Positions 21,376-29,318 of a stretch of DNA of 64,000 nucleotides are shown here, piece by piece. The notes under the pieces are model-generated. The model worked only from the letters and a program-made list of their open reading frames with translations, did no database searches and was not told where the DNA came from. The stretch is from Labrenzia sp. DG1229. Lineage in GTDB: Bacteria; Pseudomonadota; Alphaproteobacteria; Rhizobiales; Stappiaceae. The DNA lies in NCBI RefSeq assembly GCF_000521215.1, contig NZ_KI928925.1, forward strand, positions 47,406-111,405. The letters are read 5' to 3'. How positions within the stretch are numbered: position 1 is the stretch's first letter; every line of letters begins with the position of its first letter. The translations under genes were made by a program, and so were the position numbers.

Positions 21376-22716
21376 TCAGCGGATTTGTCTGACCGAGTTG
21401 AAGAAGCCAGTGATCTCCGACGATATCGTCTCGACGCTCTGTTCCATCTCCTGTGCGGCTGTCAAGAACGTGTTGCTTGTATCGTCTGCGGAATCGATCG
21501 CCTGAAGGACACCGGAAATGTTTCCTGTAAGGACGTTCGTGCCGTCGGCAACGGTTTGTACGCTTGCGGAGATTTCGCCAGTTGCCGCACCTTGTTCTTC
21601 GACTGCGGCGGCAATTGACGCCGTCATTTCGTCGAGTTGTCTAACAACATCGGCGATGGTTCCGATCGAGGAGACCGCATTTGTTGTAGCGCCCTGAATT
21701 TCAGCTACCTGGTGGCTGATTTCTTCAGTTGCCCTGGACGTCTGTGTTGCGAGTTCCTTTACCTCCGCAGCGACGACCGCAAACCCTTTTCCTGCGTCAC
21801 CGGCTCTTGCAGCCTCAATGGTTGCATTGAGTGCCAACAGATTGGTTTGTTCTGCAATTGCCTGAATAAGCCCGATCACGTCTCCAATTTTCTGGGCAGC
21901 CCCGGAGAGACTTTCCACTTCTCCGCTTGTGCTCTCGGCATTCGCGCGCGCCTGGTTTGCGATTTGCGAGGCACCGGTCACCTGCTTGGATATCTCCAGT
22001 ATGGAAGCTGAAAGTTCTTCCGTCGCAGAGGCTACTGTCTGGACGTTGATACCGGTTTCTTCCGATATGGCTGTCGCTGATCCGGTTTCGGATTTCGCGG
22101 ATCCGCAGACCTGCAGGAGCTGCCCCGCGTCCTGAGCGACCGTACCGGCTCTGATTCCGATATTTGCCAGGGGTTCTTCGACCGACGCCTGGAATGTCTC
22201 GATGGCATCATCGAGTTCCCGTGTTCTGGTTTCCTGTGCCTCCATGAGAATCGCCTGATAGGTCGAGATGGCCATGTCCAGATCCAGCAAAACGGCTGTC
22301 GTTACATGAGACAACGCGCGTGACAGTTTGCCCGGAGAGAAACGGAACTTCCTGACGATCAGTTCCTGTAGTCTCACGAGAACGAATTTGTACCCCGCGA
22401 TGTACCATCTGGGTTCCAGACCGATCCGGCTGTGTACACGGCCGATCCGGTTGATACTTGCTACATAGTCATCATCGAAGCCTTGTAAAAACAGCTTTCC
22501 CCAATGGGCTTTCTGCGCATTTTCCAGTCTGTTTTGCTGCTCTCCGATCATTATCTCCAATTCTGAAAACTGCAGCAAATGATCGTAAAAATCGGTCAGT
22601 ATTCCATCAATGTCATTTTCGATGACCGGCCAAAGAGACTGGAGACCCGAAATGACAGTTTCGTCCACATGCGCAAAGCGTAGGCGACAATCAAAAACTT
22701 CGACATCCTGCGTCAT
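21376..22716 (-). CDS. Globin-coupled chemoreceptor (HemAT-like soluble MCP)
   Basis: The 446-residue product has no membrane helix. The N-terminal 150 or so residues match the protoglobin/globin-sensor fold, with the proximal-histidine segment seen as [18 protein letters not shown]. The C-terminal half is an MCP signalling domain with [20 protein letters not shown] and [19 protein letters not shown]. It should bind heme and sense oxygen or another gas, then signal to CheA (known for HemAT). ATG 22716 is preferred over a GTG 15 codons upstream. Its signalling tip is almost identical to that of the chemoreceptor at 10.4-12.8 kb. Confidence 0.9.
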   Translation of the reverse strand: MTQDVEVFDCRLRFAHVDETVISGLQSLWPVIENDIDGILTDFYDHLLQFSELEIMIGEQQNRLENAQKAHWGKLFLQGFDDDYVASINRIGRVHSRIGLEPRWYIAGYKFVLVRLQELIVRKFRFSPGKLSRALSHVTTAVLLDLDMAISTYQAILMEAQETRTRELDDAIETFQASVEEPLANIGIRAGTVAQDAGQLLQVCGSAKSETGSATAISEETGINVQTVASATEELSASILEISKQVTGASQIANQARANAESTSGEVESLSGAAQKIGDVIGLIQAIAEQTNLLALNATIEAARAGDAGKGFAVVAAEVKELATQTSRATEEISHQVAEIQGATTNAVSSIGTIADVVRQLDEMTASIAAAVEEQGAATGEISASVQTVADGTNVLTGNISGVLQAIDSADDTSNTFLTAAQEMEQSVETISSEITGFFNSVRQIR

Positions 22717-22839
22717 ATTGACAATCCCAATCTGGTGACATACGCCGACTGCAAGCCACACATTTTCAGTTGAAGCTGAAATGACTTCGATGCCGACGAT
22801 GATCAGGGAACAATCAGGTCTTTCAGTAAAGAAAAGGTC

Positions 22840-22865
22840 GTAAGTTCCTTCTTGTTAAAACTTAC
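22840..22865. promoter_or_regulatory. Inverted repeats upstream of the globin chemoreceptor
   Basis: GTAAGTT (22840-22846) pairs with AACTTAC (22859-22865) across 12 bases, and the overlapping TTACAA (22862-22867) pairs with TTGTAA (22876-22881). They lie 120-165 bases upstream of the chemoreceptor start in an AT-rich segment and could be regulator sites; no family can be assigned. Confidence 0.3.
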
Positions 22866-22976
22866 AATTGTTACGTTGTAATACTTACTCTGATTGGTTG
22901 TCTTGCCTATGTTCGTGCAGTAAGTGTCCAAATTTTATGTGTTTGCATTGAGTTTATTGCTTGGCAGGCGTCTATT

Positions 22977-23849
22977 TCAATTTTGATTGCTTTCAATCAA
23001 AAGGAGTTCGCAGGTCACAAGTGTGGGTGCTTTGCCTGCCTGCAATTTTCCCTGATGAAGCCGCCCATCAAGGTCAACACAGCGGACCGGGATCGTGCAT
23101 TCGTTGCCGGCCCGTACTCTGCACGTCGGTTGAAGCAAAATTTCTGAAATCAAACCCTTCATGGGCGACGCATCCTCAAAAGCCGCTCCGGCGAGACTGC
23201 CAAGGCCGAGAACCTCTATGGATCTGGTGTTCAAGTTGTCAGCCAGTTTCAGGATACTCACAGTCAGGTCTTCGAATGGCGCCAGCGTCGAGATGAGCGC
23301 GTTCGGAACGATTCCCTCTTCGCGATCAGAAACGTCCCTGACCCTGAAGAGCGTAAACTCAGTTTCAGGGTCGGGCGCTGCAACAAAGGCGGCTCCTTTG
23401 ATGCCGTAGCCGCTGATTTCAGCACTTTTTTTGAGTATAAGACTGTCCGGCAAAAGATGACCGAGGTGACCAACACCACTATCATCCCAAAAGGCGTGAA
23501 TATGAGCGAACCAGTTACCTTCCTTTCGCCCGACGATTGCGACTGCTTCTTTCAGTCTCGCACTTTCGGACGATCTGGTGTCGCTGTACCAGGCTGCATG
23601 TCTGCTATCGACCGCCCGGTCCGGCATCACATATCGAAATGATTCGAGTGACAGTCCAGAAAGGTCCAGAACGGCTGAATGAAAGCCCATAGTTTCAATC
23701 CAATCCGATATGGCTCTCAAGAGAGGGACGTTTTCGGGAGGTCTCAACGAAACCTTGTCCGCCCTGCACAGTCCGTAGGGTAACCTGTCCGGGCATCTGG
23801 GGCCGGGATGCTGTATGTCGCTCAGTTTTTTCGGTGCAGGGCGCCTCAT
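22977..23849 (-). CDS. Probable tandem PCC (DUF296) domain protein
   Basis: I infer two PCC/DUF296-type domains in this 290-residue protein. The first (about residues 35-170) has RPPENVPLLRAISDWIE, the family-like histidine pair in WFAHIHAFWDD, and GHLGHLLPDS followed by a glutamate strand (KKSAEISGYG). The second (about 185-285) has LAPFEDLTVSILKLADNLN, GLGSLAGAAFED and a strand ending in TCELLLIE. PCC domains occur in plant AT-hook proteins and in bacterial proteins of unclear role, some metal-binding. The start overlaps the stop of the acyl-CoA ligase (ATGA), so the two are translated together. The function is unknown, and the domain call comes from reading motifs only. Confidence 0.6.
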   Translation of the reverse strand: MRRPAPKKLSDIQHPGPRCPDRLPYGLCRADKVSLRPPENVPLLRAISDWIETMGFHSAVLDLSGLSLESFRYVMPDRAVDSRHAAWYSDTRSSESARLKEAVAIVGRKEGNWFAHIHAFWDDSGVGHLGHLLPDSLILKKSAEISGYGIKGAAFVAAPDPETEFTLFRVRDVSDREEGIVPNALISTLAPFEDLTVSILKLADNLNTRSIEVLGLGSLAGAAFEDASPMKGLISEILLQPTCRVRAGNECTIPVRCVDLDGRLHQGKLQAGKAPTLVTCELLLIESNQN

Positions 23850-25426
23850 ATCAGCCCTTGTTCAGTCAAATGCTCCCGGACGAGCTTCTTGGTAACTTTG
23901 CCGTAAGCACTGGTCGGCATTGCGTCGACAAAGAGATACCGGGCCGGCATCTTGTAGCGGGCGATCTTGCCGGTCAGAAACTCGGCAAGTTCAGCTTCCA
24001 GAGTATGTAATTCGACGTTTGCGACACAGACCGCCAACCCGACTTCGCCCCATTGTGGGTCGGGAATACCTATTATGGCAACCTCCGAAACACCGTGATG
24101 GGTGAGCAGGACTTCCTCGATTTCCTTCGGGTAAACGTTGGATCCTCCGGAAATGTACATGTCCGAAGCGCGTCCGGTCAGATAGAGAAAACGCTGTTCG
24201 TCCATGTGGCCCAGGTCGCCTGTTCGAAACCAGCCGTCTCGAAAAGACTTCGCGTTCGCCGCCTCGTCCTCCAGGTATCCGGAACACACCGCCGCGCCGA
24301 TAACACAGACTTCTCCCGTTTTGCCGTGCGGAAGGATTGTTCCTTGTTCATCCTGAATACTGATTTCGATCCCTGTTCTCTCTGTACCGCATGTTCCGCT
24401 TCGTGCATGAGGCACGTCATCGGCGCAGTGGTCTTGCGCGCGCAAAACAGTGATGTTCCCGGTCACTTCGCCCAGACCATAGTACTGAACCAGAACGGTG
24501 CCGAGTTTGTTCAGTGCCTGTTTCTGATCTTCCCGATACATTGGTGCACCGGCATAAATGACTTGGCGCAGGCTGGAATGGTCGTAGCGGTCAACGGCCG
24601 GGTCGTCGACCAGGCGTTTCACGATTGTCGGAACCGTGAACATGTTGGAAATCCGATGTTTTTCTATCAATTCAAATGCTTTTGACGTGCTGAACCCTCC
24701 GCCCGGCATCAGCACATGAGTGGATCCGACAGGCAATTGCGCGATCTGTTGCAGTCCTGCGCCGTGCGAAAGAGGTGCAATGACGAGTGAAGCGTCCAAC
24801 TCGCTTGTACCGGGAAGCAGGTCTGCAAGATAGTTCACGGTTACGAAACCGATCTGGCCGTGGGTCAGGACAACGGCCTTGGGTCTGCCGGTGGATCCGG
24901 ACGTAAAGAACAGCCAGCACGGATCGTCATAGTCGACGGAAATGTCCTTGAACCCGTTCCCGGAGAAACGATCGATGAGCTCCTCATAGGAACTGCCAAA
25001 TGTTGAAGTGCCGATAGTAACAGTTCCGGAAAGAGCCGGCTGTGCGTCCTGCACAGCTCTGGCCTGGTCCTCGAATTCGGCGTCACAGACGAAGACTTTT
25101 GCTTGTGCTTTCCTGCTGGCAAATGCCGTTTCTCCGGGCGCCTGACGAAAATTGCAAGGGACCCAAACCGCGCCCAGTCGAAAGGCTGCGAGCATGATTT
25201 CGGTCATCTGATTGGAATTTTGCGCCTGAACCAGAATCCGATCACCCTTTGTGACCTCAAATTCTTCCTGCAGCGAATGGCAAAGTGCCGAGACCCGACG
25301 GTCCAGATCCTTCCAGGTCCATGTCCGGTCTTCCCAGATGATTGCCGGTCGATCCGGCCAGCGGGCAGCGTTTCTGGTCAGATAGTGCGCCAGATTGGTT
25401 ACGCGATTGGAACAGCGTTCCGTCAT
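23846..25426 (-). CDS. Acyl-CoA synthetase (AMP-binding, ANL superfamily)
   Basis: This enzyme activates a carboxylic acid to its acyl-CoA through an acyl-adenylate. The 526-residue product has the P-loop-like motif FTSGSTGRPKAVVLTHGQ, the A5 motif YGLGEVTGN, the TGDLGHMDEQRFLYLTGR hinge region and the catalytic lysine near the C-terminus in AYGKVTKKLV. The substrate (fatty or aromatic acid) cannot be read from sequence. It is the first gene of a two-gene unit with the PCC-like protein, and it diverges from an alpha/beta hydrolase across about 150 bases. Confidence 0.9.
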   Translation of the reverse strand: MTERCSNRVTNLAHYLTRNAARWPDRPAIIWEDRTWTWKDLDRRVSALCHSLQEEFEVTKGDRILVQAQNSNQMTEIMLAAFRLGAVWVPCNFRQAPGETAFASRKAQAKVFVCDAEFEDQARAVQDAQPALSGTVTIGTSTFGSSYEELIDRFSGNGFKDISVDYDDPCWLFFTSGSTGRPKAVVLTHGQIGFVTVNYLADLLPGTSELDASLVIAPLSHGAGLQQIAQLPVGSTHVLMPGGGFSTSKAFELIEKHRISNMFTVPTIVKRLVDDPAVDRYDHSSLRQVIYAGAPMYREDQKQALNKLGTVLVQYYGLGEVTGNITVLRAQDHCADDVPHARSGTCGTERTGIEISIQDEQGTILPHGKTGEVCVIGAAVCSGYLEDEAANAKSFRDGWFRTGDLGHMDEQRFLYLTGRASDMYISGGSNVYPKEIEEVLLTHHGVSEVAIIGIPDPQWGEVGLAVCVANVELHTLEAELAEFLTGKIARYKMPARYLFVDAMPTSAYGKVTKKLVREHLTEQGLI

Positions 25427-25576
25427 CCGAGTGTCATTCCCTTGTTCCTGATTGTCGTTCAGGGACGTTAGGCCGCTCTTGCATAATTTGACAAGCCATC
25501 CCGTTGCACCGCATTTCTAAACGCTCGCACTTTGTGAAACATGTTCGGAAATCCACTTCCTTGCCGAGGCTTCTTG

Positions 25577-26386
25577 ATGACGGACAACCTTGTTACCGAT
25601 TGGGACGACGCTTACGCCAATGCAGCACATATCGCGGGAGCTGAAGATTTCCCGCCCAGATGGGCTGACGGTGCTGCCGCATTCAGAAAAGACTGGGCCA
25701 CAAAGGAATTGGATATCAGTTATGGAAGATCGAGCCGGCAGAAGTTCGACCTCTTCTTTCCCACGCAAGCCTCCAAGGGGCTTGTGGTATTCGTCCACGG
25801 TGGTTTCTGGCTGAAGTTCGACAAGAGTTACTGGTCGAAATATGCGAACGGTGCACTGGCACATGGCTGGACAGTCTGCCTTCCCAGCTATGACCTTTCA
25901 CCTGATGTGAGGATCAGCGACATCACACGGCAGGTCGGTTCTGCAATTTGTCTCGCGGCGGAGCGTGTCGACGGACCGATAAGGCTAACGGGCCATTCTG
26001 CAGGCGGGCATCTGGTGACCCGGATGGTCTGTGACGATACTCCGCTTTCCGATACCGTCCTCAACCGGGTTGAGGCCGTTGTCTCGATCAGTGGTCTTCA
26101 CGATTTGCGTCCGCTCAGAAAGACAAAGATGAACGCATCGTTCGGATTGTCTGAAGATGACGCGGTCGCTGAAAGTCCCGCACTTAAAAAACCGAAGAAG
26201 AACTGCAGCGTGACTGCGTGGGTTGGTTCGATGGAGCGGCCGGAATTTGTTCGGCAGTCGCGCTTGTTGACTCAGTCCTGGCCGGATGTCGTGCACCACG
26301 AGGATCCGGGGAAACATCATTTCGACGTTATTGACGACTTGCAAATCGCCGAAAGCGACCTCATGAGGGTATTGGTCGGGGAGTGA
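25577..26386 (+). CDS. Alpha/beta hydrolase, kynurenine-formamidase-like
   Basis: The 269-residue product resembles the AFMID/BNA7 type of esterase-amidase. It has the oxyanion motif HGGFW (in VVFVHGGFWLKFDKSYWSKYA), the nucleophile motif GHSAGGHL with the catalytic serine, and a late histidine in DPGKHHFDVIDDL. The ATG at 25577 is preferred because GAGG lies about eight bases upstream; an earlier in-frame ATG at 25541 has none. Kynurenine formamidase activity is a family possibility, not shown; no other tryptophan-catabolic gene is present nearby. Confidence 0.8.
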   Translation: MTDNLVTDWDDAYANAAHIAGAEDFPPRWADGAAAFRKDWATKELDISYGRSSRQKFDLFFPTQASKGLVVFVHGGFWLKFDKSYWSKYANGALAHGWTVCLPSYDLSPDVRISDITRQVGSAICLAAERVDGPIRLTGHSAGGHLVTRMVCDDTPLSDTVLNRVEAVVSISGLHDLRPLRKTKMNASFGLSEDDAVAESPALKKPKKNCSVTAWVGSMERPEFVRQSRLLTQSWPDVVHHEDPGKHHFDVIDDLQIAESDLMRVLVGE

Positions 26387-26408
26387 AGGCTATTTTCGAC
26401 CCAACCCG

Positions 26409-27158
26409 CTAGGTATCGGCTGTTATCCTGTCGGCGATCGCCTGGTTCAACATCAGCATGTTGCGCATCTTGGCACGGGCCTGTTCGGCATTCGCAGCAT
26501 AAATCGCATTTGCAACACTGATATGGTTTTGCCGGGAGAGCCTTTCTTCTGGAACTCCGTTACGGCCGGCTGCGTAAGACAACACCAGAACCGCATGGAT
26601 CAGGTTTTGAAAATGCGCCAGCATCAGGCTGCCGCTTGCCTGAAGGATTGTGGAATGAAAGGCATAGTCGGCGCCAATCATAGCATTTGCACCATCATTG
26701 GAGTGAAGGTTCCTTGCAGCGGCGACAATTGTTTCTCTTTGCCTTTGGCTTGCATTGAGCGCCGCCAGTGCGGCTGCTTCGGGCTCGAAGATAAACCTTA
26801 ACTGGGTTGCTTCGGCGTAAATCCTTGCCGTCATTGGACACTCGGGTGTGTGCCAGCGGATTACATCGGGATCCAGGAGGTTCCAGTCGCTGAATTGGCA
26901 GACCCTCGAGCCATACCTGCGCGCAGTCCGCACAAGTCCCTTGCCGCAAAGTACCTTGACGGCTTCGCGAATTACCGTTCTTGAAACTCCCAGTGAACCG
27001 ACAAGTTCCTCCTCCTTCGGGAGTGTATTTCCCAAGGGATAGTAACCAAGGACTATTTGCCGCCCCAATTGTTCAACCGTGTCTTTCACAGCGCCTGTCG
27101 GCAGGGAAGTCAGAATTTTGTCCGGTAGTTCAAAAAAATATCGATCTCTTTCGATCAT
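26409..27158 (-). CDS. GntR/FadR-family transcriptional regulator
   Basis: The 249-residue regulator has an N-terminal winged helix-turn-helix (LPKEEELVGSLGVSRTVIREAVKVLCGKGLVRT) and a C-terminal all-helical FCD effector domain that usually binds a carboxylate, often with a metal held by histidines. The ATG at 27158 sits 17 bases from a perfect dyad. It converges on the hydrolase gene, whose stop is 22 bases away. It may control the hydrolase and acyl-CoA ligase genes or itself, which is inference from position. Confidence 0.88.
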   Translation of the reverse strand: MIERDRYFFELPDKILTSLPTGAVKDTVEQLGRQIVLGYYPLGNTLPKEEELVGSLGVSRTVIREAVKVLCGKGLVRTARRYGSRVCQFSDWNLLDPDVIRWHTPECPMTARIYAEATQLRFIFEPEAAALAALNASQRQRETIVAAARNLHSNDGANAMIGADYAFHSTILQASGSLMLAHFQNLIHAVLVLSYAAGRNGVPEERLSRQNHISVANAIYAANAEQARAKMRNMLMLNQAIADRITADT

Positions 27159-27174
27159 GATGCATGCTCGATAG

Positions 27175-27195
27175 TTCCAAGTATTGGGCTTGGAA
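27175..27195. promoter_or_regulatory. Candidate GntR operator TTCCAAG-N7-CTTGGAA
   Basis: A perfect 7-bp inverted repeat with a 7-base spacer lies 17 bases upstream of the GntR-family start. It could be the site of autoregulation. Confidence 0.45.
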
Positions 27196-27648
27196 GCAGA
27201 CGGTAGACCAAATCACAGCATTTCCATTCTAAAATAAATCTGAACGAAAACCCACCGCCATTTCCCGAGATATTGCTGCTAAATCCTTAGTTTTCACTTT
27301 TGACTTGTTTGGAATATCTGCTGAACAGGATTTATCCATCTATAATTCATTCGGAAATTCTGGTTTCGTCTTGATGGCTCACTCGAGGCAAAAATACTTT
27401 GCCGATCTCGGTGCAACACTGTTGGTATCAAGTTTTCCGTCAATAAATTTCAGAGTCGAACTGGTTCAATTTACAATTGATTTTTATGGAAAATTTAGAA
27501 AACCTGAGCAAAATGCGTATTCAGGGGTAGAGGCGAATAAATCGAACTGGCCATCTTGAGAAAAGTGTTGCGTCATGGGCTGAAAATACGTCCCGGGTGG
27601 CATTTGAAAGCGATTGTCCGGAAAGGCGTCGCAATTTGCTCGAACTAG
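27196..27648. other. Gene-free AT-rich region before the sensor kinase
   Basis: About 450 bases hold no convincing gene; an 84-codon frame at 27305-27559 lacks a ribosome binding site and any recognisable product. The region probably holds the promoter of the kinase/regulator pair. Confidence 0.5.
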
Positions 27649-29317
27649 ATGGCGGCAGGTACGATTCGGGGCGAATTTCGGAGAGCTTTTCTCCGCTGGT
27701 CTGGAGTGAATGTCTTGAGTGTTAGCGACAGCGCGTCGTTGCCATATGCTCCAAAGGAGATGGGGCGGGTCAGTCTGTCCCGCACGTTTATTCTTTATAC
27801 ACTGGGACTTTTTGCTGTTCTGGGCATAGTTTTCATCGCCATTTTGACAAAAATAACCTGGGACGCCTCCCACGCGCGGGCAATCCGCGTGACCGAAGCG
27901 TTCTTTCAGGCCACCAAACGTCCTTTTGAAAGGGCTATCTGGACAGTCAATGCGGATGCGACTTTGCAACTCATCCGGGGACTGGAAAGTCTGGAAGTTG
28001 TGGAACGGGTCTGGGTGGAGACGCCAGACACAGGAAATTTCGGAGAACCGGTTGAAGGAATTCGTCGCGGCGAGGCACTGAGCTACACCCTGAATTCGCC
28101 AAGTGCCATCTTGCACAAGGATGCAATTGGCCAGGTCTTCATCCTGATCGACCGGAGCACGATCTCGCGCGAAATCGTGTCCACCGTGGGTTACATCGTG
28201 GCGGCGATCATTGTTTATCTCTTGTTGCTGGCTGTCGTTATCCGGGCTGTGTTTCGCCGCTTGATCGGGCGACCTCTGTCAACAATCGTCGGATATCTAT
28301 CAACCCCGCGTCTGATCGAAGCGCCACCTGACGCGCAACTTATGCCGGGAAGAGCGGACGAAATCGGAATACTTGCTTCGAGCCTGCAGTCAATGGTGCA
28401 GCGCAGGCACTTCGACCTCCAGAAAATTCAGGAATACCAGACGAACCTCGAAGATCTGGTGGCGCATAGAACGGAGCAACTGAAACTTGTTCAGGAAGAG
28501 CTTATTCAGGCCGACAACCTTGCAGCGCTCGGTGCGTTGGTTGCGGGTGTCTCGCATGAGTTGAACACGCCACTGGGCAATGCGCTCATGGCTGCGACGA
28601 CGATCAAGGATGCAACCGACTATCTCAGGACCGAACTTGATGAACAGCGCCTCAGCAAAGGAAATGCTGGAAAACGAAGTTCAAAGGATTACGGATACCG
28701 CGAACATTATCGAAAAGACTCTCGGGCGGGCAAGGGAACTCGTCGGAAACTTCAGGCAGGTAGCAGTTGACCGTCAAAGTGAGAAAACGCGGTCGTTCAA
28801 CTTCGATCATATCGTTCGCGAGACGCTCGCAACACTTCAGCCAACCTTGAAAAAAACCGCCTTCAAGGTTGAGCTTGACCTGGATGCTGACAAGGTGATC
28901 GAAAGTTATCCCGGCGCCGTTAGCCAGCTTGTTTCAAATCTCGTTGAAAACGCGATGAAGCACGCATATGAAGGCCGCAGCGAGGGCGTCATCAAACTCT
29001 GTTCGAAAGTCAGGCCTTTCATTGCAAATGATGGAAGTGACGGCAACACAAGGAAGATCGTGTTTACCTGCAAAGATTACGGGGTCGGAATTCCGGAGAA
29101 AAACCTGAAGAAAGTTTTCGAGCCATTCTTCACAACCAAATTTGGCAAAGGGGGCTCCGGACTCGGAATGGCAATATGTTACCAACTGGTGACGGAAGCG
29201 CTAAAGGGATCAATCTCTGTGTCTTCCAAGGTCGGATCCGGAACTGAGTTCGTTATCGAGCTTCCAGTCAAAGTGCAGCTGAACAACAAATCAACGACGA
29301 GAGAGATGGTGCACTGA
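27649..29317 (+). pseudogene. Membrane sensor histidine kinase interrupted by a frameshift
   Basis: Two overlapping frames together make one kinase of about 555 residues. The first (27649-28770) holds a membrane helix (FILYTLGLFAVLGIVFIAIL), a periplasmic sensor of about 115 residues, a second helix, a HAMP-like linker and the phospho-acceptor H-box GVSHELNTPLGNAL. The second (open from 28580 to 29317) carries the ATPase half: N-box SNLVENAMKHA, DYGVGIPEKNL, and GGSGLGMAICYQL. Reading passes from LDEQRLS to KEMLENEVQRI at about 28655-28665, which needs a single-base shift; the total length of 1669 bases is one more than a multiple of three. It may be a true inactivating insertion, a sequence error or, less likely, two proteins. 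The start at 27649 is uncertain. Confidence 0.82.
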
Positions 29318-29318
29318 A

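Noticed and set aside
20273..23849. LuxI-type synthase partner for the LuxR regulator
   Set aside because: No frame near the regulator shows LuxI motifs; the 290-residue protein at 22977 was considered but reads as PCC-like.
27305..27559. 84-codon frame in the gap before the sensor kinase
   Set aside because: No ribosome binding site, no recognisable product and AT-rich non-coding character.
28580..28770. Programmed ribosomal frameshift in the kinase gene
   Set aside because: No slippery run or stimulating structure is evident and the partner frames simply look like a one-base insertion; a mutation or sequence error is simpler.
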